Below, one piece after another: positions 5,955-15,700 of a DNA stretch of 49,582 nt. The DNA comes from Pseudidiomarina woesei (GTDB lineage: Bacteria > Pseudomonadota > Gammaproteobacteria > Enterobacterales > Alteromonadaceae): contig NZ_LIPW01000010.1 of the NCBI RefSeq assembly GCF_001418345.1, forward strand, positions 1-49,582. Reading direction: 5' to 3'. The notes below the pieces were generated by a model. The model did no database searches and was not told the DNA's origin. It saw only the letters and a list, made by a program, of their open reading frames with translations. A program made the position numbers and the translations under genes. Positions within the stretch are counted from its first letter, which is position 1. Each line of letters opens with the position of its first letter.

Positions 5955-7817
5955 TCACTCACTTTTTTCAATTAGGTTCAGCTGCAAATACACTTCGCCG
6001 GGTTCCTCTGAGGGTTTGCGAACAAAACCCGCGCGCTCAAACACCGCCAGCATTTTGCCGTTTTCGGCACGTACGTAAGCCAGCATGCGCTCAAGCCCAC
6101 GTTCACGGGCAATACGTTTCATTTCGTCCAGCAGGCGCGTGGCCATGCCTTTGCCATGCTGAGTTTCGCGCGTAACAAAGGCCACTTCACAGCTTTTTTC
6201 GTCGTGTAGCAGATAATAGCGACCAACGGCTTGTATTTGGGCCATTGAACCCTTTTGCCGCACAATACACAGCGCCAAGTCTCGCGACTGATCGACACTC
6301 ACCAAAGTACATGATTTTTCGCGGCTCATGCTGGTGGGCACGGTGTTGTAGCGCATTTGCAAGGTTTCTTTGGTGTGCGAATAAAAGAACTCTTGCAAGC
6401 GTCGCTCGTCACTTGGGTTAAGTGGCCGCAAGTCGAAAAACTCGCCGTTAATAGAAATTTCTTTAAAGCCCACGGGCCCTAACTCGGGCACTTCTACGGA
6501 GTGCAGAATTTGATAATGGGGCACGTAATAATGTTTGCGTACTTCTTCAAGTAGCTGCTGCCGAAACTTCGGGTGTGCCACGCGTATCAGTTCCAACGCC
6601 CGTTCACGAATGCTTTTGCCGCGTAGCGAGGCCACGCCAAATTCGGTCACCACGTAATACACATGAGCGCGCGAGGTGGCAACACCACTGCCTTCGCTGA
6701 TAAAGGGCACAATGCGCGATACAGTGCCGTTTTTGGCAGTGGAGGGCAGGGCAATAACCGGTTTGCCGCCGGGGCTCATGCTGGCGCCGCGGCTAAAGTC
6801 CACATGCCCGCCAATGCCACTATAAAAATGGTGGCCAATCGAGTCCGATACCACTTGCCCGGTTAGGTCGACTTCAATGGCGCTGTTTATTGACACCATT
6901 TTTTCGTTGCGGGCAATATTGGCGGGCGAGTTCACGTATTCGGAAGGGTAAAAGCCTATATGTGGGTTGTTGTTCACAAAGTCGTAGAGTTTTTTGCTGC
7001 CAATACAGAAGCTAGTCACCGCTTTATGTTGATGGTAGGTTTTGCGGCGGTTATTAATTACGCCACTAAGCATCAGCTCCATAATGCCGTCGGTGATGAG
7101 CTCGCTGTGCACGCCTAAGTCTTTGTGGTTGACCAAATAGCGCAGCACCGCGTCACAAATTTTGCCAAAACCTATTTGTATGGTGGCACCGTCTTCCACC
7201 AATAACGACACATACTGACCAATGCGTTCGGTAACTGCATCAAGCTCCGGTGCGGTAATTTCTGGTAGGTCTTGTTCAGCTTCAAAAAACGCATCAATTT
7301 GGCCTTTATGAATAAACGCTTGGCCAAAGGTTACCGGCATTTTCGGGTTTACTTGAGCAATCACTTTTTTTGCAGACTTTAATGCCGACGACACAATATC
7401 TACCGACACACCTAACGAATGATAACCGTATTGATCGGGCGGGCTTACCATGATCAGCGCCGCGTCGAGTGGTAAAATGTCTTCGCTAAACAATGATGGA
7501 ATATCGGACATAAACGCTGGGGTGTAATCTGCGCGGCCTTCAGCCACGGCGCGGCGTACTTTCTCGCCCCCAATAAATAGCGAATTTACTTTAAAAGTTT
7601 CGCTGTATTCTGGGTTCACCCAATGGTTGTCGCCTAGTGCATAAATTTGCACAATTTCAATATCATGAAAGTGTTGGCTGTGGTCGGCAAGGTCATGCAT
7701 AAGGGCGTGTGGCACTGCTGCGTGAGTGCCAATAAAAATACGGTCACCTGACTTCAATAGCTGTTGCCATTTAGCGGGATGCCCGTTGACCATGAGTTGC
7801 CGATGCTCTGCGCTCAT
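5955..7817 (-). CDS. Acetyl-CoA hydrolase/transferase fused to GNAT acetyltransferase
   Basis: This 620-residue two-domain protein begins (about 1-440) with an acetyl-CoA hydrolase/CoA-transferase family I module: IFIGTHAAVPHAL near the start, the SGIGGHVDFSRGA glycine-rich loop and YVVTEFGVASLRGKS. From about 480 to 615 it has a GNAT N-acetyltransferase domain with the acetyl-CoA pyrophosphate loop QHGKGMA (553-559) and a typical ENGKMLAVFERAGF segment. The AAGGACGGA sequence upstream of the ATG is a good ribosome site. The architecture parallels the enterobacterial Pat/PatZ lysine acetyltransferase (acyl-CoA-ligase-like plus GNAT) but with a different CoA domain. It is followed in the same operon by an HDAC-like deacetylase. 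The acceptor substrate is unknown. Confidence 0.9.
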   Translation of the reverse strand: MSAEHRQLMVNGHPAKWQQLLKSGDRIFIGTHAAVPHALMHDLADHSQHFHDIEIVQIYALGDNHWVNPEYSETFKVNSLFIGGEKVRRAVAEGRADYTPAFMSDIPSLFSEDILPLDAALIMVSPPDQYGYHSLGVSVDIVSSALKSAKKVIAQVNPKMPVTFGQAFIHKGQIDAFFEAEQDLPEITAPELDAVTERIGQYVSLLVEDGATIQIGFGKICDAVLRYLVNHKDLGVHSELITDGIMELMLSGVINNRRKTYHQHKAVTSFCIGSKKLYDFVNNNPHIGFYPSEYVNSPANIARNEKMVSINSAIEVDLTGQVVSDSIGHHFYSGIGGHVDFSRGASMSPGGKPVIALPSTAKNGTVSRIVPFISEGSGVATSRAHVYYVVTEFGVASLRGKSIRERALELIRVAHPKFRQQLLEEVRKHYYVPHYQILHSVEVPELGPVGFKEISINGEFFDLRPLNPSDERRLQEFFYSHTKETLQMRYNTVPTSMSREKSCTLVSVDQSRDLALCIVRQKGSMAQIQAVGRYYLLHDEKSCEVAFVTRETQHGKGMATRLLDEMKRIARERGLERMLAYVRAENGKMLAVFERAGFVRKPSEEPGEVYLQLNLIEKSE

Positions 7818-7906
7818 TGTTCCGTCCTTCCGTCCTTAACCAGCGTTAGCGTACCTTCAGTATAAACACAACTTAGCGGCAGTCGATATACCTACTTGTT
7901 GGGCTA

Positions 7907-10822
7907 CTAATTCGCTGTTGGGTAGCGACAAACACGGTTGCGACCGTTAGATTTGGCGGTGTAAAGTGCTCGGTCAGCATGTGACAGCAAGGTGTCTATT
8001 GAGTTGGCGCTAGCAAGCGATGACAAACCAATACTAACCGTTAACTTCTCAATTGGTACTTGTGCCGGTGGCGGTGCTTGCATAATGTGCTCGCGTAATC
8101 GATTACACATCACTTCTGCCGTTTCAATCGTGGTATCGGTCATTAAAATAGTGAATTCTTCACCACCCCAACGCGCAATTTTGTCCTCTTCACGGGTGTG
8201 CTGCGTCAGCAAATCAGCTAACCACTGTAAAACAATATCTCCCGATGAATGGCTAAAGTTATCATTGATTTGTTTGAAATTATCAACGTCAATAATGGCG
8301 AGTGTTAGTGGTTTTTTATGTCGCGTTGCTGCGGCAAACTCAGCGGACAAATCACGATTAAAGCTACGACGATTTGGCAAGTTAGTTAGCTCATCAAATT
8401 GTGCTAAGTGCTCAAACCGTTCAGCTTGAGTGCGCAAAGCTTCTGTTTTTTCTGCAACTTGTTGTTCCAATTCAGCAGCGCGGCGCGCCAATACGTTCAA
8501 TCGAACTCGAACAAAGGTAAGAATAGCGACTAGTAGCGCCACTGAAGCTATAATCCAGAACCAAAGCTGCTGATAATAACGTGGCGGCACGCTAAAGCTA
8601 AACTCGGCAGTACGGCCAATCTGATCGCTATTGCTGTAGGCTGCTTGTACTCTAAAGGTATAGTCGCCCGGCGGTAAATTGGTAAATTCTGCGTAGCGCG
8701 CTGAGGTGGTACGCCAATTGTCGTCGTAGCCAAGCAACTGAGTACGGTAACGAATTTGATTATTCATGGTAAAGCCAAGGCCGGCATAACTAATGCTAAT
8801 GCGTTCACCATCAAAACGCGTTTGCGCACTGCTTGGCTTAACAAATTGACCATTTAGTTCAACGTTTTCAATAACCGCTGGTGGCGGATAGTCGGTAAAT
8901 TGCGCAAGTTTATTCGGTGCAATACGAGCGATTCCGTTTGCGGTGGGCACCCAGATGGTATCATCGGTGGCGTGCAAAATAGCTGGGTTTGAACCGCCAT
9001 TAGCCTGACTGCTAACCAAACCATCGCTTTCACGAAAAACTTCGACGGTCGTCAAGCCGCTGCTTTGCTGAGTTTGTACAGCACGAATATCGTCAACTGT
9101 AGTGCGCATAATGCCGCGATTTGAGGTCAGCCAAACATTGTTGTTTTCGTCAATGGCAAACTGAAAGATCTTCTCAACAATTAAACCTTGCGGGCGTCCA
9201 ATTACCACACCTTGTTGCTGCTCAGGTTGGTAAATTATCAATCCACGGTCGGTGGCAAGCCACAATTCATCGCCGACGGATTGAATATTAAACACGTACT
9301 GAGCATGTTTAAACTTGCTGATATCAACACTGACAAAGTGGTCGGCCTCAAACTTAAACAGCCCTCGAGCGGTACCTAACCACAGCTGTTGGTTTTTATC
9401 TTCATGCAGTGACACGCTAAATCGAGCATGATCAACCTGTTCATTGGGTTCGCCTATACCCTTGCCAGGCTCATAAAAATTAATTCCATTAGGGGTAGCA
9501 AGCCAAATTCTGCCGGTGTGCGTTGTGGTAATCGAACGAATTTCGTTGGCCAGTAGGCCGTCATTACGAGTCCAGTGTTGTATTACTTGGCCGTTGTTCC
9601 AAAGCAATAAACCGTCGGTGTAGGTGCCGATAAAAATACCTAGCTCGGGATGCTCGTGCAAACTAAGAACCGATGCTTGCAACCCGAGATCAAGGTTACT
9701 CCATTTGTTATTGCTGTATACGCTCACGCCGCCAGCAGAGCCTACCCAAATATCACCATTTTCACGTTGAATGACGGTGCGGACAAAGTTATCTGCCAAA
9801 CCGTCTTGAGATGTGTAAGTTTGAAACGGGGTGTTGCGAAGACGCATTAAGCCACCATTTGTGCCCACCCAGATACTGCGCTCGGCGTCTTGATATATTG
9901 CTAAAACGCGCGAGTTGGGCAGGCCGTCTGCCATGGTTAGGTTCTCAAGACCATGTGCGTTACTTAATCGAAACAAACCTTTATCAATAGAGCCCAGCCA
10001 AATATCGCCAATATCATCAATCATCACTCGAATTATACTTACGTTTTCGAGTTTGGGATGAAGTAGCTTAAACCCAGTTTCTTGGCGACCAATAAAGGCG
10101 CCTTGCTCGGTGCCCACAATCAAGTCATTGCCATATTGGGTGACAGAAAACACACCTAGCTTAGGTAGCCCAAAGTCGCTATTGATAAAATCTAAATTGT
10201 CTTTAGTAACCCGAACCAAGCCCAAATTTGTGGCTACATACAACTGTGAGTCATCGGGTTTAGCAATATCGTAGGCATGCATCACGTTATTGTTTGGCGC
10301 AGCTTGGTCAAAAAATGATTCAACCTTGTCGGGGCTGTAGTACTTTAATAGTCCGAGCTCTTCGGTGGCTAGCCAATAACTATTATCTTTGTTATAAATT
10401 GCTTTATTAACAAGGGTTAAGGGTGTTTCTAAAGCACGCCATTCAGTACTTCCTAAATCCCCTTGCTGGCGCAAGACAACGGTGCCTCGCGCTCCCACCA
10501 CAATCAATTGCCCTGACTCAACCACGCGAACATTCTGTACGCCAGCATCACGCAGGCCAATATTGCTATATAAGTCATAGTTCTTGAATTCAGCGCCGTT
10601 GTAACGGGTTAAACCTTCCCATGTAGCTAACCATATGTAGCCTTCTTCGGTTTGAGTGACGCTATTGATAGTATTGTGAGGCAGACCGTCGCGCGTGGTC
10701 CATAATTCTTGAAAGTAATTAGTTAACTTAGGGGGGACTGATTGGTTTGCTACGGCAGGGCCGGCAATATGTAATGCTACGCATATAAATAGTGAATGTA
10801 TCCAAATGCTTCGACTGCGCAT
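7907..10822 (-). CDS. Membrane sensor diguanylate cyclase (propeller, Y_Y_Y, GGDEF)
   Basis: This 971-residue protein has a signal peptide (to about residue 25), then about 600 residues of two-component-regulator-type propeller repeats (recurrent IWLAT, IWVGTNGGLMRLRN-type blades), a Y_Y_Y domain (DDNWRTTS, LPPGDYTFRVQA), one transmembrane helix near residues 770-790 (FWIIASVALLVAILTFV), a short coiled linker and a GGDEF domain. The active-site loop is GGEEF (886-890), and the RxxD product-inhibition site is present as REED (877-880). It is therefore predicted to make cyclic di-GMP in response to a periplasmic ligand. AAGGTGG precedes the ATG. It stands alone, divergent from the S10 peptidase operon, so the signal might be peptides or sugars, but that is only context. 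Confidence 0.93.
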   Translation of the reverse strand: MRSRSIWIHSLFICVALHIAGPAVANQSVPPKLTNYFQELWTTRDGLPHNTINSVTQTEEGYIWLATWEGLTRYNGAEFKNYDLYSNIGLRDAGVQNVRVVESGQLIVVGARGTVVLRQQGDLGSTEWRALETPLTLVNKAIYNKDNSYWLATEELGLLKYYSPDKVESFFDQAAPNNNVMHAYDIAKPDDSQLYVATNLGLVRVTKDNLDFINSDFGLPKLGVFSVTQYGNDLIVGTEQGAFIGRQETGFKLLHPKLENVSIIRVMIDDIGDIWLGSIDKGLFRLSNAHGLENLTMADGLPNSRVLAIYQDAERSIWVGTNGGLMRLRNTPFQTYTSQDGLADNFVRTVIQRENGDIWVGSAGGVSVYSNNKWSNLDLGLQASVLSLHEHPELGIFIGTYTDGLLLWNNGQVIQHWTRNDGLLANEIRSITTTHTGRIWLATPNGINFYEPGKGIGEPNEQVDHARFSVSLHEDKNQQLWLGTARGLFKFEADHFVSVDISKFKHAQYVFNIQSVGDELWLATDRGLIIYQPEQQQGVVIGRPQGLIVEKIFQFAIDENNNVWLTSNRGIMRTTVDDIRAVQTQQSSGLTTVEVFRESDGLVSSQANGGSNPAILHATDDTIWVPTANGIARIAPNKLAQFTDYPPPAVIENVELNGQFVKPSSAQTRFDGERISISYAGLGFTMNNQIRYRTQLLGYDDNWRTTSARYAEFTNLPPGDYTFRVQAAYSNSDQIGRTAEFSFSVPPRYYQQLWFWIIASVALLVAILTFVRVRLNVLARRAAELEQQVAEKTEALRTQAERFEHLAQFDELTNLPNRRSFNRDLSAEFAAATRHKKPLTLAIIDVDNFKQINDNFSHSSGDIVLQWLADLLTQHTREEDKIARWGGEEFTILMTDTTIETAEVMCNRLREHIMQAPPPAQVPIEKLTVSIGLSSLASANSIDTLLSHADRALYTAKSNGRNRVCRYPTAN

Positions 10823-10945
10823 TATCGGCCCACCTTTTGGTCATTTTGATAACTTTTATATCACATTTCTTTGTGTTTTAACCAGTGTATTCATTAACCA
10901 TCTTGAAATTTAGTGCATTTAGCTCACACCCCTTGAGCTTCTTGG

Positions 10946-10965
10946 TTACATTGCATTTAATGTAA
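10946..10965 (+). promoter_or_regulatory. Inverted repeat upstream of the S10 peptidase operon
   Basis: TTACATT (10946-10952) and AATGTAA (10959-10965) are perfect 7-bp arms around six bases, about 28 bases before the start codon. This is an operator-like element overlapping the likely promoter. The regulator is unknown. Confidence 0.4.
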
Positions 10966-10992
10966 GCACGATAAAAACTAGAGGAAGTATCT

Positions 10993-12528
10993 ATGAAGGG
11001 CATGAAACAGCTTGTTTTAGCCGCAATGTTTGGCGTGAGTTTAGGCACCAGTTTGGTTGCGACATCTGCTGTCGCAGAAGAGTTGCCACAGGCAAAAATT
11101 GCAGCCGATGATGTGGTTGTGACCGAGCATAGCGCTAATATTAATGGCCAGCGTTTTAAATACACGGCGACAACGGGTACACAACCGGTTTTCAATGAAA
11201 ACGGCGAAGCCACTGCGGCATTGTTCTTTACTTACTACGAACGCCAAGGCGTTAAAAACCGTGAAGAGCGCCCACTATTAATCTCTTTTAATGGCGGCCC
11301 TGGTTCTGCTTCTGTGTGGATGCATATTGCCTACACTGGCCCAAAATCACTTCGTGTTGACGACGAAGGCTTTCCGATTATGCCGTACGGCGTGAAAGAC
11401 AATCCGCATTCGGTACTCGATGTGGCTGATATTGTCTTTGTAAACCCAGTAAACACCGGTTATTCACGCCCATTGCCGAAACCAGACGGCAGTGCTTACT
11501 CGCGTGACGAATTGCAGAAAATGTTCTTCGGTGTGAATGCCGATGTGAAATATCTTGCTGAGTGGGTGAATACCTTTGTTACTCGCCATGAACGTTGGCG
11601 CTCACCGAAGTACCTGATTGGTGAAAGCTACGGTACCACGCGCGTTTCTGGTTTGGCACTTGAGCTGCAAAATCGCCAGTGGATGTACCTTAATGGCGTG
11701 GTATTAGTTTCGCCAACCGATATTGGCATTGAGCGTAATGGCCCAGTCAAAGCAGCTAACCGTTTACCATACTTTGCTGCCGCCGCTTGGTACCACAATG
11801 CGCTAGACAGCGAGCTATTGAAAAAAGACTTACTTGAGCTGCTACCTGAAGTAGAGCAGTACACCTTGAACGTTTATTTGCCGGCTTTAGCTAAAGGCGC
11901 CATGTTGCCACCAGCTGAAAAAGAGCAAATTGCTGAGCAAGTAGCGAAATATTCTGGTATCGACAAACAAACCGTTTTACGTGCCAATTTAGACATTAGT
12001 ACGTCGTTTTTCTGGAAAGAACTATTACGCGATCGGCAGTTGACTGTAGGCCGTTTAGACTCGCGTTACTTGGGTATTGACCGTGATGATGTAGGCTCAC
12101 GCCCAGATTACAACTCGGAGCTAACGTCTTGGTTGCACTCGTTTACGCCGGCAATCAATTACTACTTGCGTGAAGAGCTGAACTATAAAACTGACGTGAA
12201 ATACAACATGTTCGGTCCGGTTCATCCGTGGGACCGCAGTAATAACAATACCGGTGAGAATTTACGTCAAGCAATGGCGCAAAACCCATATTTGAACGTG
12301 TTAATTCAGTCAGGCTACTACGACGGTGCCACCAACTATTTCGATGCGAAATACAATATGTGGCACATTGATCCGAGCGGCAAAATGGCTGACCGTATCG
12401 GCTTCAAAGGATATCGTAGTGGTCACATGATGTATTTGCGTGCTGAAGACTTGAAGTTATCAAATGATGACTTGCGTGAATTCATTAAAGCGACTATTCC
12501 TGCTAAAGGCGAAGCCGCTAAATATTAA
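10993..12528 (+). CDS. S10 family serine carboxypeptidase-like exported peptidase
   Basis: This 511-residue protein has an N-terminal signal peptide (cleavage after about residue 28, TSAVAEE). It is an alpha/beta-hydrolase of peptidase family S10: FNGGPGSASVW (100-109) is the substrate-carboxylate and oxyanion segment, S212 in IGESYGTTR is the nucleophile, D444 in QSGYYDGATNYFD and H478 in YRSGHMMYL complete the triad. It should remove C-terminal residues from peptides in the periplasm or outside the cell. AGAGGAAG lies just before the ATG. It heads a three-gene operon with a YqaE protein and an exported amidohydrolase, each separated by 17 bases. This fits the peptide-based nutrition typical of Idiomarina-like bacteria. 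Confidence 0.93.
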   Translation: MKGMKQLVLAAMFGVSLGTSLVATSAVAEELPQAKIAADDVVVTEHSANINGQRFKYTATTGTQPVFNENGEATAALFFTYYERQGVKNREERPLLISFNGGPGSASVWMHIAYTGPKSLRVDDEGFPIMPYGVKDNPHSVLDVADIVFVNPVNTGYSRPLPKPDGSAYSRDELQKMFFGVNADVKYLAEWVNTFVTRHERWRSPKYLIGESYGTTRVSGLALELQNRQWMYLNGVVLVSPTDIGIERNGPVKAANRLPYFAAAAWYHNALDSELLKKDLLELLPEVEQYTLNVYLPALAKGAMLPPAEKEQIAEQVAKYSGIDKQTVLRANLDISTSFFWKELLRDRQLTVGRLDSRYLGIDRDDVGSRPDYNSELTSWLHSFTPAINYYLREELNYKTDVKYNMFGPVHPWDRSNNNTGENLRQAMAQNPYLNVLIQSGYYDGATNYFDAKYNMWHIDPSGKMADRIGFKGYRSGHMMYLRAEDLKLSNDDLREFIKATIPAKGEAAKY

Positions 12529-12545
12529 TCACAAGGAGATGACCC

Positions 12546-12707
12546 ATGGCTGACTTTATTCGCATACTTATTGCAATTTTATTGCCACCGCTTGGTGTGT
12601 TTCTACAAGTTGGCATTGGTAAGCACTTTTGGATCAATATCATTTTGACCATTCTGGGGTATATTCCAGGCATTGTGCATGCCGTGTGGGTCATTGCTAA
12701 AAAATAA
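12546..12707 (+). CDS. YqaE/Pmp3 family small membrane protein
   Basis: This 53-residue gene runs from ATG 12546 to TAA 12705-12707, with AAGGAG at 12533-12538. The translation opens MADFIRILIAILLPPLGVFLQ and contains two hydrophobic helices joined by a short GIGKHFWIN turn, ending GYIPGIVHAVWVIAKK. The LLPPLGVFLQVG and LGYIPGIVHAVWV segments are the UPF0057/Pmp3 signature. Members sit in the cytoplasmic membrane and are linked to membrane potential or salt stress, but their molecular role is unclear. It lies exactly between two exported hydrolases with 17-base gaps on both sides, so it is cotranscribed. Confidence 0.92.
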   Translation: MADFIRILIAILLPPLGVFLQVGIGKHFWINIILTILGYIPGIVHAVWVIAKK

Positions 12708-12724
12708 CTAAAAAAGGTTTCCCC

Positions 12725-15700
12725 ATGAAAAAATTATCTACGCTGGCCCTTGCGGTCAGCGTTGCGCTTTCTGCGTATTCACATCAAACCTTGGCTCAAA
12801 CCGAAAACGGATGGGACGTCAATAGCCCACAAGGCGAGTTTAAAGACATTCAAATAAAAACCACCGAAGGCACCTGGATGAACGTCGATATGAGCCCTGA
12901 CGGCAAATACATCGTGTTCGATATGCTAGGTGATATTTATCGCATTCCTGCCACGGGTGGCGACGCGGAATTATTAGTCGGTGGAATTGCATGGAACATG
13001 CAGCCGGTTTACTCACCCGATGGCAAATACATTGCGTACACCTCCGATGCTGATGGTGGCGATAACATTTGGATAATGAACGCTAATGGCAGCAACCAAC
13101 GCCAAGTAACAGATGAAACGTTTCGTCTGTTAAACAGCCCAGCCTGGAGCCCAGACAGCGAATTTATTGTAGCGCGTAAACACTTCACGGCACGCCGTTC
13201 GTTGGGTGCTGGTGAAGTTTGGATGTATCACCGCTCTGGCGGTTCAGGTGTCATGCTAACGGAGCGGCCGAACGATCAGAAAGATCTCGGCGAACCGGCA
13301 TTTTCACCAGACGGGCGCTACATTTATTTCTCGCAAGATGACACGCCAGGCAAAACCTTCCACTACAGCAAAGATTCGCTAGAAGGTATTTACAAAATTA
13401 AGCGCTTTGACCGTGAAACCGGTGACATTGACGTTATTTTAAGTGGTGCAGGTGGCGCCATTCGTCCAACTCCGTCGCCGGACGGTAAGTACTTGGCGTA
13501 CATTAAACGTGAAGATTTCAACAGCGTATTATATTTGTATGATCTAGAGTCGGGCGAGCATACGCGTTTGTACAATCAGCTTGATCGTGACATGCAAGAA
13601 ACCTGGGCTATTCACGGCGTGTACCCAACCATGGACTGGACACCTGACAGCAAGAAAATGGTGTTTTGGGCGGACGGAAAAATCATGCAGCTTGATGTTG
13701 CAAGTCGAAGCACTCGGGTGATTCCGTTTAGCGTGGAAACCACCAAGAAAGTGCAAACCGCACTGCACTTTGAGCAAAATATTGACCAAGACCAGTTCAA
13801 AGTAAAAATGCTGCGCATGGTGCAAGTAGCACCAAATGCCAAGCAGGTCGTTTTTGAAGCTTTGGGTAAATTATATGTTCGTAGCCTACCTAATGGTGAA
13901 CCTAAACGTTTAACCAACCGTGAGGGTGCATGGGAGCTCTACCCAAGCTATTCACGTGACGGTTCGAAACTGGTTTACGCCACGTGGGATGACCAGAAAC
14001 AAGGTCAACTCATTGTCCGCGACGTGAAATCTGGCAAAGAAACAGTTCTTTCTACTGGTACGGGTAAATTTGTCGAGCCGGTGTTCAGCCCAGACGGCAA
14101 ATCAGTGGTATACCGTAAGTTGCGCGGCGGCTATATCACCCCCGACACCTACGGCTTAAATCCAGGTGTTTATCATGTGTCGTTAAGCCAAAACGCCAAG
14201 CCTCGGTTAATAAGTGAAAGTGGTAGCTCACCACAATTTGGTGCGCGCAGTGACCGCGTTTACTTGATGGCGTTCAACGGAAGCCCGTCGCTTATTAGCG
14301 TAGACCTAACCACCAAAGAACAACGTACCTTGTATACCGCCGAGCACGCAACCGAGTTTCGTGTGTCACCAACGGGTGAGCATTTAGCTTTCGCTGAGCG
14401 TTTTAAAGTGTTTGTGACGCCTTTTGTTGAGCGCGGAGCGCCCATTAAAATTGGCCCGAACGACAAACAATTTCCGGTTGAGCAATTATCGGTTCGCGCT
14501 GGTGAAAACATTTCATGGAGCGGCAACGGCAGTGCGCTGTATTGGTCGCTAGGGCCTGAGCTATACCATGCTTCAGTAAGTGGCTTGTTTGGTATTGACG
14601 GTGACAGCAGCTTTGAAAAAGTAGCAAATGGCCTTGATATCAGCTTTGAAGCCGATGCCGGTATTCATGATGAAACCGTTGCTTTTGTGGGTGGTCAAGT
14701 GATTACCATGAACGGCGACAAAGTGATTGAAAACGGCGCGGTAGTGGTTACGGGCAACAAAATTGTTGCGGTTGGTCAGGTTGACGAAGTGAGCGTGCCG
14801 CGTGGCGCAACCGTTATTGATACCACCGGCAAAACCGTAATGCCTGGCTTGTTTGACGGCCACGCTCACGGGCCGCAAGGCGACAACGAGATTATTCCGG
14901 AGCAAAACTGGAAAACTTACGCCACGTTAGCTTTTGGTGTGACGTCAATTCACGATCCATCGAACGACACTACGGAAATATTTGCTGCTAGCGAACTGCA
15001 AAAAGCCGGTTTGATTGCCGCGCCGCGCACTTTCTCTACCGGTACTATTTTGTACGGTGCCAACGGCCCTGGTTATACCGCGCATGTGGATGATTTAGAC
15101 GATGCTAAGTTCCACTTAGAGCGGTTGAAAAAAGTGGGTGCTTTCTCGGTGAAAAGCTACAACCAGCCACGCCGTAATCAACGTCAGCAGATTATTCAGG
15201 CGGGCCGTGAGCTTGAAATGATGGTGGTACCTGAAGGTGGCTCACTGTTGCAACATAATTTGAGTATGATTGCTGACGGCCACACCACAGTTGAGCACTC
15301 TATTCCTGTTGCCAAAATTTATGACGATATTGAGCAATTCTGGAGCCAAACCGAAGTGAATTACACCCCAACATTGGGCGTTGCTTACGGCGGCATTTGG
15401 GGCGAGAACTATTGGTATGCAGAAACCGAGGTGTGGAAGCACCCGAAATTGTCGAAATTTGTGCCTCAAGACGCACTTGTGGGCTCGGTGCGTCGTGAAA
15501 AAGCGCCGCATAACCACTATAACCACTTTAACAACGCTGATGTTGCGAAAAAACTGCAAGACTTAGGTGTTGATGTGGTGGCAGGTGCTCACGGTCAACG
15601 TGAAGGTTTGGCGCAACATTGGGAAATTTGGATGATGGCGCAAGGCGGTATGACGCCGCTTGAAGCTCTTGCTACCGCAACCATTAACCCAGCCAAAGAA

